From positions 1 to 38,401 of the forward strand of contig WRAW01000016.1 in NCBI GenBank assembly GCA_009780015.1: 38,401 bases of DNA, given 5' to 3'. The notes beneath the pieces were generated by a model. That model had not been told where the DNA came from. It worked only from the letters and a program-made list of their open reading frames with translations, and searched no databases. This document shows positions 16,023-24,840 of this stretch, in pieces (positions within the stretch are counted from its first letter, which is position 1; every line of letters starts with the position of its first letter). A program made the position numbers and the translations under genes. This stretch comes from Defluviitaleaceae bacterium (GTDB taxonomy: Bacteria; Bacillota; Clostridia; Lachnospirales; WRAA01).

Positions 16023-16922
16023 TTACGAAAAAACGAACAACACTACGCACATTAGAATAAATAGAAGAGTCGAAAGTACAAAAACAACATTCGCAAAGGC
16101 GATGTCCTTGTCAAATTCTTTTGCGAAAATGACCGAGATCAGACCGACCGGCAATGCCGTAATAAATGTAACCAGCAATGTAAGCGCCGGATCGAAGCTG
16201 AACGCCGTAAGCGCCGCAAAGACAATGGCGGGAAGCATAAATGTTTTCAGCGAAATCGAAATAACCGCGTCGCGGTCAACATACCTTAGCGCGCCGGTGT
16301 TCTGGGCGACCAAGCTGCCGATGCAGAGCAAGGCAAGAGGAACCGTCATGTCCGCCAGCATATTTACGGGAGCCCTTGCAAGAGCCGGAATTTCAAGCCC
16401 CATACCGGCAAGCGCAAAGCTTAAAACTATCGCGACAAAGCAAGGGTTAAAAATGACTTTAAGCGTTTGCTTGACGCTTCCCTTTCCAGCGAATATCCAA
16501 TAGCAAAACGACCAGATAAAGAAATCTTGAATAGCGCTGAAAAGGATGGCAAGCCTTACCCCCCAGATACCAAAAAAGAAGGCGATAAACGGCAGCCCTA
16601 CAAATGAAATATTACCCAATACCATATTCAGCGCCAAGGTCTCTCTTCTCGAAACGTTCTGATAGCGGCGCAGCGCATAGCGCGCAGCCGGATACACCGC
16701 AAGGGTGTAAGCTATGGCAAAAACCGCTATGAACACAGCGTCTTGCTGTGATATGTCGTCGTCCAAGCCTGTGAATGAAACCAGAATAAGCGACGGCATA
16801 CAGAGATTAAACAACAGCTTTGGAATACTGTCGAACGCCTTTGTGTCAAAACCCGCCTTTACAAGCAGGAAGGCGATCAGGATCAGAATTAAGAACGAAA
16901 AGTTATCAGCTTGAATCATCAA
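16023..16922 (-). CDS. AEC (auxin efflux carrier) family transporter
   Basis: The 299-residue protein has about ten hydrophobic helices in two halves. It carries the AEC motif LFNLCMPSLILVSF early and ALNMVLGNISFVGLPF in the middle. AEC members move organic acids such as malate, lactate or amino-acid-derived anions. It lies 10 bases downstream of sdaAA on the same strand, so it probably exports or imports a substrate or product of serine deamination; that is inference. The start may be the TTG at 16922 or the ATG at 16919; AGGA lies 7 to 10 bases upstream of these. Confidence 0.82.
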   Translation of the reverse strand: MMIQADNFSFLILILIAFLLVKAGFDTKAFDSIPKLLFNLCMPSLILVSFTGLDDDISQQDAVFIAVFAIAYTLAVYPAARYALRRYQNVSRRETLALNMVLGNISFVGLPFIAFFFGIWGVRLAILFSAIQDFFIWSFCYWIFAGKGSVKQTLKVIFNPCFVAIVLSFALAGMGLEIPALARAPVNMLADMTVPLALLCIGSLVAQNTGALRYVDRDAVISISLKTFMLPAIVFAALTAFSFDPALTLLVTFITALPVGLISVIFAKEFDKDIAFANVVFVLSTLLFILMCVVLFVFS

Positions 16923-16931
16923 TTATCATTC

Positions 16932-17816
16932 CTATGCAGAGCCGAATAATTTGCTTTCGATTTTCCTGGCCGTCGGCGTGGCCGCTATGCCGCCTTCGGC
17001 TGTTTCACGAAGCGAATGAGGAAGAGCCTTGCCCACCTCGCCCATGGCGACTATCACCTCGTCCGCCGGGATTATGCTTTTTATCCCGGCTAAGGCCATG
17101 TCGGCACAAACAATCGCTACCGAAGCGGCAGCGGTGTTCCTGATAACGCACGGCTCTTCGACAAGCCCCGCCACAGGGTCACATACAAGCCCCATCAGGC
17201 TCTTCAGCGCAAGGGCGACGGCGTGCCCGCACATCTGGGGCGTTCCGCCCATTATCTCGACAAGGGCCGAGGCCGTCATGGCCGAAGCAGATCCGCACTC
17301 CGCCTGGCAGCCGCCTACCGCGCCGGCAATCGTGGCATTGCGCGCGATCACCATCCCAACACCCGAAGCGTTAAGAAGGCCGCGCACCAATCGGTCGTCG
17401 CCGACCCCAAGGTTGTTCATTATCGCCGCGAAGCAGCCGGGTATTACGCCGGAACTTCCGGCTGTGGGCGCCGCGACTATCTTTCCCATACAGGCGTTGG
17501 TGCTCATAACGGCGATAGAACTATAGAGCGCTTCGCCAAGCAGCTTGCCGGAAAGAGACTTGCCGGACTCTACATATTTCTTGAAAACATACGCGTCGTT
17601 GCCGGTAAGACCGCTGAGCGAACAAATATCCGGCGCAAGCCCTTCCTCGATGGAAGCTTTCATAACGCGCAAGTTTTCAAGCATCCGCTCAGAAACCTCT
17701 TTCTCGGCGGACTTGAGATCGCGCGCGGACTGCCGCAGCACAACGTCGGAGATGGCAATGTTTTCACGCTCGGCCGCTTCGACCAGCTGACTTATTGACG
17801 AGAAATCTATGCTCAT
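16932..17816 (-). CDS. sdaAA: L-serine ammonia-lyase, iron-sulfur-dependent, alpha subunit
   Basis: The protein matches the catalytic alpha subunit of two-component L-serine dehydratases, which convert L-serine to pyruvate and ammonia using a [4Fe-4S] cluster. Visible hallmarks are MSTNACMGKIVAAPTAGSSG, the segment AGAVGGCQAECGSASAM, and GLVCDPVAGLVEEPCVIRN, which together supply the conserved cysteines. The length of 294 residues is standard. The start chosen is the ATG at 17816, since AAAGGA is well spaced for it; the ATG two codons earlier abuts the ribosome site. It follows sdaAB by 11 bases. The oxygen-sensitive cluster fits an anaerobe. Confidence 0.93.
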   Translation of the reverse strand: MSIDFSSISQLVEAAERENIAISDVVLRQSARDLKSAEKEVSERMLENLRVMKASIEEGLAPDICSLSGLTGNDAYVFKKYVESGKSLSGKLLGEALYSSIAVMSTNACMGKIVAAPTAGSSGVIPGCFAAIMNNLGVGDDRLVRGLLNASGVGMVIARNATIAGAVGGCQAECGSASAMTASALVEIMGGTPQMCGHAVALALKSLMGLVCDPVAGLVEEPCVIRNTAAASVAIVCADMALAGIKSIIPADEVIVAMGEVGKALPHSLRETAEGGIAATPTARKIESKLFGSA

Positions 17817-17827
17817 AAACATTCCTT

Positions 17828-18493
17828 TCAGCTAATTTTCGGAAGATATATTGACGTAATTATGTTGTCAAGGTCTTGCGCCGCAAGCGCAATCTCCCTG
17901 TTCAGATCAGTCTCCGTCTCGATTATCGTCACGGCTTTGCCGACTTCTTTTTTTGACTGAAAAACACGCATGTTCGCTATGTTTATGCCCTCCGCGGCAA
18001 GCAGGCCGGTGATGCTGTTGATAACGCCCGGAACATCCCTCTGCTCCACGACCATTGTATCAAGATTTCCGGTATACTCAATCTCTATCCCGTTAAGCGA
18101 CCTTATAATGACATTGCCCCCGCCGATAGAAGCCCCAACCACGCTTGTATTCAAACCTTCGGCAGTTTCGGCCTCTATTACAATGGTGTTAGGGTGCGCC
18201 CCCGGGATATCTACGGTATGGAACGTGTAGCTCATCCCCTCGACGACGGCGTCCTCAAGACTTGTGCGTATGCGCGCGTCGTCAGGCTTGTAGCCTAAAA
18301 GCCCGCCGACAACGGCTTTGTCGGAACCATGCCCCTTGTACGTCTGCGCAAACGAGCCATGGAACTTGATAACGGCCCTTGAAGGCATTTGCTTGAGCAC
18401 AAGCCGCGCTATAAAACCAATATGTAACGCTCCCGCCGTGTGAGAGCTTGACGGCCCCACCATTATAGGGCCTATTATGTCAAAGATGTTCAC
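17828..18493 (-). CDS. sdaAB: L-serine ammonia-lyase, iron-sulfur-dependent, beta subunit
   Basis: The N-terminus IFDIIGPIMVGPSSSHTAGA is the beta-subunit signature. Residues about 145-221 form an ACT domain (VEQRDVPGVINSITGLLAAEGINIANM), a small-molecule sensor module that often binds serine. The start is the GTG at 18493 with GGGGG five bases before it. It is the first gene of sdaAB-sdaAA-AEC transporter, expressed from a promoter that overlaps the divergent lipoprotein promoter. Confidence 0.92.
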   Translation of the reverse strand: MNIFDIIGPIMVGPSSSHTAGALHIGFIARLVLKQMPSRAVIKFHGSFAQTYKGHGSDKAVVGGLLGYKPDDARIRTSLEDAVVEGMSYTFHTVDIPGAHPNTIVIEAETAEGLNTSVVGASIGGGNVIIRSLNGIEIEYTGNLDTMVVEQRDVPGVINSITGLLAAEGINIANMRVFQSKKEVGKAVTIIETETDLNREIALAAQDLDNIITSIYLPKIS

Positions 18494-18532
18494 AAGTACC
18501 CCCAGATATATTTTCTATAAAGCTATACCTCA

Positions 18533-18561
18533 TTGATATTATGTTGGATAAATGTTATAAT
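18533..18561 (+). promoter_or_regulatory. sigma-A promoter for the Ig-like lipoprotein gene
   Basis: TTGATA (18533-18538), 17-bp spacer, TATAAT (18556-18561). TGTTG/CAACA arms flank the -10 box. Confidence 0.7.
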
Positions 18562-18566
18562 GTCAA
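18538..18566 (-). promoter_or_regulatory. sigma-A promoter for the sda operon, overlapping the divergent promoter
   Basis: On the minus strand, TTGACA (18561-18566), 17-bp spacer, CATAAT (18538-18543). It interlocks with the plus-strand promoter: each -10 touches the other's -35, so polymerase cannot occupy both at once. Confidence 0.65.
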
Positions 18567-18620
18567 CATATTCCGTCAAACTATGCAACCATGGATTCAC
18601 ATCATCAAGGGAGGATTTGC

Positions 18621-19781
18621 ATGAGATTGAAACAGATACTATCAGCCGCGTTGTGTGTAATCTTAGCAATGCTTGCCGCTTGCGCCGCATATGGCGCTCC
18701 GGTTGAAGGGGCGTCGGCTCAGATGGGGATACCGGACGATGTCATTAAGTATACTTCCGAAGGTGTCGGTGACAACCCCGGAGTTGTGCTTGAGGTCGCA
18801 AAAGCTATACAGAATGAGCTTACGCTTGTCATGACAAATAACACGAGCCTCGACGTCGTATACAACGACGGTTTCTCGGTCAATCTTATGGTCGACGGAA
18901 GCTTAACGCCGTTCGGATCAGGCGTTATGGGTTCTGTTAACTCCACGCTTCCGCCCGGCGGACAAACCGAAATTCGCTTTACCGACCGGCCCTATCTCTG
19001 GCCCGGTGAGTTTCGCATAACAAAGACCGTCCTGATCGGTTCCGAGGAATATGAATTGCATGTCGAATTTGCGGTTGAAGATGAATCGATACCGCCTGAC
19101 GTTGACGGCTTCGTTATGGAGGTATCCGTGGCTGACCCTATTGGCGTTGTTCTTGAGCTGACGAACGGATTTGATCGCGGAAGGGTGTACTTCGACAGAA
19201 ATTACCGCCTTCTGCGAAATATCGGCGGGCAATGGCATGAAGTGCCGGAGATAAACACCCGGTTCTTCCCCGATAACGAGCACTTTGTCGCCCCGCGACA
19301 AGCTCGGAGTTTCACTAAAAACTGGGGCTGGCTGCACGGAGAGCTGGAGCCGGGCGAATATCGCCTTGAAAAGAGCTTCCGGCATCACACATACGGCGAT
19401 GAGATTGCGCGGCTTGATGTTTACGCCGAATTCAGCACGGTAAGCAGACCCCCTTCGCCCCCGGACGTTCTTATGTACAACCCGTTTGACGGCCGGACAA
19501 CTTTTCGCGCGGAAGTAACGCGCGGCTCTCACCATAACTGCAGAGAGTCTGCCGCGCTGCTCGTGAATACAATAACGCCTCTTTGGAGCGGGACACGTAT
19601 AGATGAGCCAATATACGTGGAAGAGAATCACTATGTCGCCGTGCTGAATGTCTACGGCGAACCCATACTGTTTTCCGATATCCCGCAAGGCGCGGTAGTT
19701 GACGTCACATTCAGCGGGATTGTACTTCAGTCGCTACCGGGAATTCTACCCGGCGCGATCCTGATTCAAATGGTCGAATAA
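18621..19781 (+). CDS. lipoprotein with two immunoglobulin-like domains
   Basis: The signal peptide ends in a lipobox (MLAAC), so the mature protein should be lipid-anchored outside the cell. Two similar beta-rich modules follow, about residues 45-165 and 170-285. Each has an asparagine-rich first strand (MTNNTSLDVVYNDGF, LTNGFDRGRVYFDRN) and ends in a motif like PGEFRITKTV or PGEYRLEKSF. That pattern resembles the Ig-like domain seen in Firmicutes lipoproteins and BlaR1-like proteins. The last hundred residues are a distinct beta domain. The ATG at 18621 follows GGGAGG; an earlier in-frame ATG has no ribosome site. Its stop is only 6 bases from the convergent iolG-like stop. The function is unknown. 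Confidence 0.7.
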   Translation: MRLKQILSAALCVILAMLAACAAYGAPVEGASAQMGIPDDVIKYTSEGVGDNPGVVLEVAKAIQNELTLVMTNNTSLDVVYNDGFSVNLMVDGSLTPFGSGVMGSVNSTLPPGGQTEIRFTDRPYLWPGEFRITKTVLIGSEEYELHVEFAVEDESIPPDVDGFVMEVSVADPIGVVLELTNGFDRGRVYFDRNYRLLRNIGGQWHEVPEINTRFFPDNEHFVAPRQARSFTKNWGWLHGELEPGEYRLEKSFRHHTYGDEIARLDVYAEFSTVSRPPSPPDVLMYNPFDGRTTFRAEVTRGSHHNCRESAALLVNTITPLWSGTRIDEPIYVEENHYVAVLNVYGEPILFSDIPQGAVVDVTFSGIVLQSLPGILPGAILIQMVE

Positions 19782-19787
19782 GCGTGG

Positions 19788-20804
19788 TTAACCCATGATT
19801 TCGCTAAGGGCGACCGGACGGTTTTCCTTGAGTGAACGGTTCGCCGCCATCGCCATTACTACCGACTGGAGACCGTCCTCAATATTGACAAGCACGGGAG
19901 AATCGTCCGCAATGGCTCTGACAAAGTCCTTCATTTCCCGTATGAACGAGTCCATATAACGCTCAAGAAAGAAGTAAAGCGGCTTCTCGGCGCAAACTCC
20001 CGCGGCCGTGCTTATAACCGCGGTGGAGGGCGTATCGTTGGAAACGCTTATCTGTCCGAGACTGCCGAACGCCTCTACCCTCTGGTCGTAGCCGTAAGCG
20101 GCGCGGCGTGAATTATCGATAGAGGCCAGCGCCCCATTCTTCATGGTGATAGTGATAATGGCGGTATCGACGTCTCCGGCCGCGCCGATCTCCGGGTCTA
20201 TTAGGTTCGCCGCCCTTACAAAGACTTCGTCGGCCTCAGAGCCCGTGAGGTATCGCAGCATGTCAAAATCATGGATGGTCATGTCCATGAACATTCCGCC
20301 GGAGGTCTTGACATAGGCCGGAGGCGGGGCTTGCGGGTCTCGCGAGGTTATCTTGACAATATGCTGCTCCCCTATCCTGCCTTCGGCAATTGCCGCGCGC
20401 ACCGCCCTGAAATTGTGGTCGAAGCGGCGGTTGAAGCCGACCTGGTACTTTAATTTGCCGGTCGTCAGCGCTTGCCGTACCTTTAATATTTCGCCAATGT
20501 CCTGGGAAACGGGCTTCTCGCAAAAAACGTGCTTCCCCGCGGCAATGGCCTCCAGAGAGATAGGCGCGTGCGTATCCGTGGAAGAGCAGATCAGTATCGC
20601 GTCTATTGAAGAATCGTCCAAAATTTCCCTGTAGTCTTTCAGAACGTTGGCGATACCCAGCTTTATCGCCCACTGCTCGGTTTCGTCCGAAATGAACGGA
20701 TCGGCAATCGCTTTGACACACGCGTTTGGTATGCGGTAAGCAATGTTTTCGGCATGCAGCTTCCCAATGCGCCCAGCTCCGATGATACCTAGGTTTGTCA
20801 TCAT
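19788..20804 (-). CDS. Gfo/Idh/MocA family dehydrogenase, inositol 2-dehydrogenase-like
   Basis: The 338-residue protein begins with the NAD(P) fingerprint GIIGAGRIG, continues with the catalytic-lysine motif CEKPVS and the motif DMTIHDFDMLRYL with the Asp/His pair, and fits the IolG branch in length. It probably oxidises inositol or a related polyol or sugar with NAD. AAGGAGGG lies 10 bases before the ATG at 20804. It is transcribed away from the ABC transporter genes, sharing the 238-bp intergenic region with them, and a second IolG-like gene lies at the transporter operon's end. The exact substrate cannot be read from sequence. Confidence 0.82.
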   Translation of the reverse strand: MMTNLGIIGAGRIGKLHAENIAYRIPNACVKAIADPFISDETEQWAIKLGIANVLKDYREILDDSSIDAILICSSTDTHAPISLEAIAAGKHVFCEKPVSQDIGEILKVRQALTTGKLKYQVGFNRRFDHNFRAVRAAIAEGRIGEQHIVKITSRDPQAPPPAYVKTSGGMFMDMTIHDFDMLRYLTGSEADEVFVRAANLIDPEIGAAGDVDTAIITITMKNGALASIDNSRRAAYGYDQRVEAFGSLGQISVSNDTPSTAVISTAAGVCAEKPLYFFLERYMDSFIREMKDFVRAIADDSPVLVNIEDGLQSVVMAMAANRSLKENRPVALSEIMG

Positions 20805-20945
20805 TATATATGTACCCTCCTTATGTGCGTTTTTCACGAATATTATACAGCATTCATCCGCAATTATCAAGCATGTTTTTATTTTAACAATCTTTATCTG
20901 CAATTTCAACTAAGAAAGAAGTATGATTTCAGGCTAAATTTATAG

Positions 20946-20991
20946 TTTACTTAGTGCAACTAGTATGATATACTACATCTACTCAACGTTG
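20946..20991 (+). promoter_or_regulatory. promoter and operator candidate for the ABC transporter operon
   Basis: TTTACT (20946-20951), 17-bp spacer, TATACT (20969-20974). The spacer contains TAGT-GCA-ACTA. CAACGTTG at 20984-20991, just after the likely start site, is a perfect palindrome with a central CG, as in LacI-type operators. No LacI-type regulator is in the window. Confidence 0.5.
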
Positions 20992-21042
20992 TTGGGTAAA
21001 TATTTCACTATATTACACTATTAGGAAAGGGTGATTTCAAAG

Positions 21043-22065
21043 TTGAAAAAGATAATTATGGTTTTCCTGACGCTGATTCTTGTTGGAGGACTTGCCGCCT
21101 GCGCACAGCAGGCTCCGGCGCCCGCCCCCGCCCCGGCGGCCCCGGCAGATGCTCCCGAGGCTCAAGCCCCGGCTGACTCCGCTGAACCTGCCGACGACGC
21201 GGGAGGGTTTACAGTCGGATATGTAATCAACAACTTCGGCGACACTTTCCAGAACTTCATCTACGAGGCAATGGAAGCTTACGCGCGCGCGAACGGCATC
21301 AACGTAATCAACGCCGACGCCAACGAGTCCACCGCGACACAGCTTGCGGAAGTCGAAAACATGATAGTTCTGGGTGTTGACGCGCTCATTGTGGTTCCCG
21401 TCGACACCAGCGCCATGGAACCGATCACCCGTGCCGCTCAAGAAGCGGGAATCCCTCTGGTGTACGTAAACCGTAATCCGTTTGCCGGCATGGAAGACCA
21501 AATGCCTGCCGGAGTTTACTACGTCGGCTCTCAGGAGATCGAAGCCGGCATCATGCAGATGGAGCACATAGGCCCATTGCTTGGGGGCGAGGGCGGCGTA
21601 GCCATCCTCCAGGGTATACTCTCCAACGAAGGCGCCATCATGCGTACTGAGGGAAACCAGCAAATAATAGCCGAGCAGTTCCCGGGAATCGAAATCCTGG
21701 CCATGGAAACCGCCAACTGGCAGACCGACCAGGCCGTGAACGTGGTTGAAAACTGGATAACCGCCTTTGGCGACCAGCTTAACGCGGTCGTTTCCAACAA
21801 CGACGACATGGCCATCGGCGCTATCCGCGCCCTGCAAATGGCCGGACGTGAAGACGTCCTTGTCATGGGTATCGACGGCAATCCGAACGCCCTTGAGTCA
21901 ATTGTCGCAGGCGAACTGCAAGGCAGCGTATTCCAGGATGCTATCGGGCAGGGCCAGGGCTCTATGCGCCTTGCGCTTAACGCTCTTCAAGGCGTAAGCC
22001 AAGACAGCGTACTCTGGGTTCCGTTCCAGCTTATCACAGAGGACAACGTGGCCGACTTTATGTAA
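21043..22065 (+). CDS. ABC transporter sugar-binding lipoprotein (RbsB-type)
   Basis: A short basic start, a hydrophobic run and the lipobox LAAC mark a lipoprotein. An Ala/Pro-rich linker follows, then a periplasmic-binding fold of Peripla_BP_4 type (FTVGYVINNFGDTF, VLGVDALIVVPVD, AVVSNNDDMAIGAI, VMGIDGNP). This fold binds ribose, galactose, inositol and similar ligands. The reading frame is open from a GTG at 21031, but AGGAAAGG sits directly against it. The TTG at 21043 gives the canonical MKK start with workable spacing, so I prefer it. It heads the operon. A large fold-back separates it from the ATPase gene, which may let this product be made in excess. Confidence 0.85.
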   Translation: MKKIIMVFLTLILVGGLAACAQQAPAPAPAPAAPADAPEAQAPADSAEPADDAGGFTVGYVINNFGDTFQNFIYEAMEAYARANGINVINADANESTATQLAEVENMIVLGVDALIVVPVDTSAMEPITRAAQEAGIPLVYVNRNPFAGMEDQMPAGVYYVGSQEIEAGIMQMEHIGPLLGGEGGVAILQGILSNEGAIMRTEGNQQIIAEQFPGIEILAMETANWQTDQAVNVVENWITAFGDQLNAVVSNNDDMAIGAIRALQMAGREDVLVMGIDGNPNALESIVAGELQGSVFQDAIGQGQGSMRLALNALQGVSQDSVLWVPFQLITEDNVADFM

Positions 22066-22074
22066 ACGTGAGTT

Positions 22075-22255
22075 AACATAGCGGCGGCGGGTTTGGGGTA
22101 AAAGACTTGTCCGGGAACCCTGCGGCGCCGGATTTGCGCGGCAACTTTTCGTAAGGCCGGGAACTTACGACGCCATATTGCGAAAAATTGACCGCAAAGA
22201 CGGCGTCGCGGAATTCCCGGATAAGTCTAAATCCCGGCACGCCGCCGCTTATGTT
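22075..22255 (+). repeat. 181-bp fold-back (near-perfect palindrome) between binding-protein and ATPase genes
   Basis: The two arms are complementary along most of their length. Pairs include AACAT/ATGTT at the ends, AGCGGCGGCG/CGCCGCCGCT, GACTTGTCCGGGAA/TTCCCGGATAAGTC, CAACTTTTCG/CGAAAAATTG, and a central CGTAAG/CTTACG. No reading frame or T-run is present. It could be an mRNA-stabilising or attenuating hairpin, or a MITE-like insertion. Confidence 0.85.
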
Positions 22256-22289
22256 TTGCAGTTTCCCTCAGAAGAAAGGGTGATCCCAA

Positions 22290-23804
22290 ATGTCTGAAGA
22301 GACCTGTTTGCTGAGGGCTCAAAATATTGTCAAGCACTTCCCCGGGGTTGTGGCGCTGGACGACGTAACCTTCGAGGTGCGCGCCGGTGAAGTCCACGCT
22401 CTGCTGGGGGAAAACGGCGCGGGCAAGTCCACGCTTGCCAAGTGTTTTATCGGGATACACCAGCCCACTTCCGGGACAATCATCCTGGACGGCAAGCCGG
22501 CGGAATTCGCAAACACGCGCCAGGCGCTGGACGCTGGCGTATCGATGATCCACCAGGAGCTCAGCCCCGTGCTGTCCCGGCCCATCATGGAAAATATCTG
22601 GCTTGGCAGGGAGCCGCGAAACAAGCTCGGCCTGGTTGACCACAAGAAAATGTACGACGACACAAAGAAACTTCTGGCGGCCATCGACATGCACGACGAT
22701 CCAAGAACGCTGATGTCGGAGCTTACCGTGGCCAAAATACAGATGATAGAAATAGCCAAGGCGGTTTCATACGACTCAAAGCTGATTATCATGGACGAGC
22801 CGACATCCTCACTTATGGACCGCGAAGTCGATCAGCTTTTCCGAATTATCCGTGAGCTTACCGAGCGCGGCATAGGCATTATTTACGTCTCTCACAAAAT
22901 GGCCGAGATATTCAAGATTTCCGACCGCTTCACGGTTCTGCGCGACGGCAAGTACATAGGCACACGCGAGACAAAGGAGTCCCAACTCAAGGATATCATC
23001 AACATGATGGTAGGACGCGACCTCAAGGACATGTACAGCAAGAGCGTCCACGAAAAAGGAGAGCCGCTGCTCGAGGTCAAAAATCTTAGCAGCGACAAAG
23101 CCTTCAGCGACGTTTCCTTCACGGCGAGGCGCGGTGAGATACTGGGGTTTGCGGGTCTGATGGGCGCCGGGCGCACCGAGGTGATGGAAACGATATTCGG
23201 CTACCGCCGCAAAACCGGCGGCGATATTTATATGCGCGGAGAAAAAGTGCAGATCAAGCACACACGAGACGCCATCAGGCGCGGCCTTGCAATGCTTACC
23301 GAAGACCGCCGCCGCACCGGTATTTTTCCCGTGCTGTCCGTCAAGAACAACATGATCTATGCCAGCCTGTCAAACTATTTGAACAAGTTTGGGTTTTTGA
23401 AATTCAAGGAAATTGAAAAAGACTGTACGCGTTATAAAGAAGCCATTGATATCCGCACCCCAAATCTGGAGCAGCAGATTCAATTTCTGTCCGGCGGAAA
23501 CCAGCAGAAAGTCCTGGTCGCCAAGTGGCTCCTGACCGACCCTGACGTCCTCATTCTGGACGAGCCTACCAGGGGCATCGACGTGGGGGCCAAGGCGGAA
23601 ATTTATAAACTCATGGAAAACTTGGCGAAAGAGGGAAAGTGCATCCTTATGGTCTCTTCCGAACTGCCTGAAATCTTGGGCATGAGCGACCGTATCGTCG
23701 TCATGCACGAAGGGCATGTCACCGGCATTTTGGAAAACACTCCCGACATGACCGAAGAACATATCATGGCTTACGCGACCAAGTCGGTTGAGAAAACTAC
23801 ATAA
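22290..23804 (+). CDS. sugar ABC transporter ATP-binding protein (RbsA/MglA-type, two ABC domains)
   Basis: The 504-residue protein has two tandem ATPase domains. The first has Walker A GENGAGKST (about 39-47) and Walker B LIIMDEPTSSL. Its signature region is altered (LMSELTVAKIQMIEIAKA, without a standard LSGGQ), as is usual for this family. The second begins with the degenerate P-loop GLMGAGRTE and has a full signature, LSGGNQQKV, plus ILDEPTRGIDVGA. This asymmetry is typical of RbsA, MglA and inositol importers. The start has AAAGGG upstream. It is 21 bases before the permease gene. Confidence 0.93.
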   Translation: MSEETCLLRAQNIVKHFPGVVALDDVTFEVRAGEVHALLGENGAGKSTLAKCFIGIHQPTSGTIILDGKPAEFANTRQALDAGVSMIHQELSPVLSRPIMENIWLGREPRNKLGLVDHKKMYDDTKKLLAAIDMHDDPRTLMSELTVAKIQMIEIAKAVSYDSKLIIMDEPTSSLMDREVDQLFRIIRELTERGIGIIYVSHKMAEIFKISDRFTVLRDGKYIGTRETKESQLKDIINMMVGRDLKDMYSKSVHEKGEPLLEVKNLSSDKAFSDVSFTARRGEILGFAGLMGAGRTEVMETIFGYRRKTGGDIYMRGEKVQIKHTRDAIRRGLAMLTEDRRRTGIFPVLSVKNNMIYASLSNYLNKFGFLKFKEIEKDCTRYKEAIDIRTPNLEQQIQFLSGGNQQKVLVAKWLLTDPDVLILDEPTRGIDVGAKAEIYKLMENLAKEGKCILMVSSELPEILGMSDRIVVMHEGHVTGILENTPDMTEEHIMAYATKSVEKTT

Positions 23805-23825
23805 TCGCGGAAGGAAGGGATAACT

Positions 23826-24821
23826 ATGACTCCTAATTTAGGGACGACACAAAGCCAGGTGCTTGCCCTGGTTAAAAAATACGGGATTGTTCTGGTTCTG
23901 ATTATCATGGTCATAGGTTTGTCGATAATTCAACCGGCCTTTCGCTCTATGGCAAACATAATAAACATCTTGAACCAAACCGCGATATTTGGTATTATGG
24001 CCGTTGGGCTGACTTTTGTTATAATATCCGGGGGTATAGACCTCTCCGTCGGGTCTGTTCTCGCGCTTTCCGGCGTAATTATGGGCGCGATGGCTCAAAT
24101 ATCCACGGCTTCAAATCCCATTTGGGAAACCGTCGGGCCTTTTCCGTTCATCCTTTGCCTTGTCGCGGCTCTTGCTGTTGGCTCGTCATGCGGCGCGGTG
24201 AACGGCTCGTTGATTGCGAAAACTAGAATACCGCCGTTTATCGCGACGCTGGGCATGATGACGGTGGCCCGCGGTCTTGCGCTGATCGTCACCGGCGGGC
24301 GCCCAGTAAGCAACCTTGACCCGGGCTTCAACACCATCGGAAGCCGCATCGGCAACATTCCCGTACCCGTAATAATCTACGGGGCAGTAATAGTAGTTTG
24401 CTGGATACTGCTAAACAATACAAAGTTCGGCAAGAGCGTCTACGCCCTTGGCTCCAACAGAGCCGCCGCCGAAATTTCGGGCATCAACGTCAAGGCTACA
24501 CTAATCAAGGTCTACATGCTGTCCGGTTTTCTGGCCGCGCTTGCGGCAATTGTCTTTTCCGCGAGAACGCTCAGCGCCCACCCCGGCGCCGGCACAGGTT
24601 ATGAATTGACGGCCATCGCCGCCGCAACCATCGGCGGTACGAGCCATTCCGGCGGAATCGGAACCATGTGGGGCGCTGTGGTTGGAGCCCTGATCCTGGC
24701 TGTTATGCGAAACGGCCTGACATTGCTGGGCGTACACGCTCACTGGCAGGTTATCGCTGAGGGCGTCATCATCGTCGTAGCCGTAATAATCGACATGCGT
24801 AAGAACGCGGTGAAGAAGTAA
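23826..24821 (+). CDS. sugar ABC transporter permease (RbsC-type)
   Basis: The 331-residue protein has 8 to 10 membrane helices. It carries the family motifs AVGLTFVIISGGIDLSVGS near residue 60 and YALGSNRAAAEISGINV near 205, the loop that couples to the ATPase. It should form the homodimeric channel with the adjacent ATPase. AAGGAAGGG lies before the ATG. The first 50 codons are more AT-rich than the rest. The dehydrogenase gene starts 19 bases after its stop. Confidence 0.92.
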   Translation: MTPNLGTTQSQVLALVKKYGIVLVLIIMVIGLSIIQPAFRSMANIINILNQTAIFGIMAVGLTFVIISGGIDLSVGSVLALSGVIMGAMAQISTASNPIWETVGPFPFILCLVAALAVGSSCGAVNGSLIAKTRIPPFIATLGMMTVARGLALIVTGGRPVSNLDPGFNTIGSRIGNIPVPVIIYGAVIVVCWILLNNTKFGKSVYALGSNRAAAEISGINVKATLIKVYMLSGFLAALAAIVFSARTLSAHPGAGTGYELTAIAAATIGGTSHSGGIGTMWGAVVGALILAVMRNGLTLLGVHAHWQVIAEGVIIVVAVIIDMRKNAVKK

Positions 24822-24840
24822 GCATATGGAAGTGATCTGA

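Noticed and set aside
20819-20909. Longer start for the IolG-like gene at 20909
   Set aside because: The extra 35 residues have no homology and AAGGAGGG sits correctly before the ATG at 20804.
22075-22255. Simple rho-independent terminator after the binding-protein gene
   Set aside because: The hairpin is far too long, has no T-run, and downstream genes of the same transporter need transcription through it.
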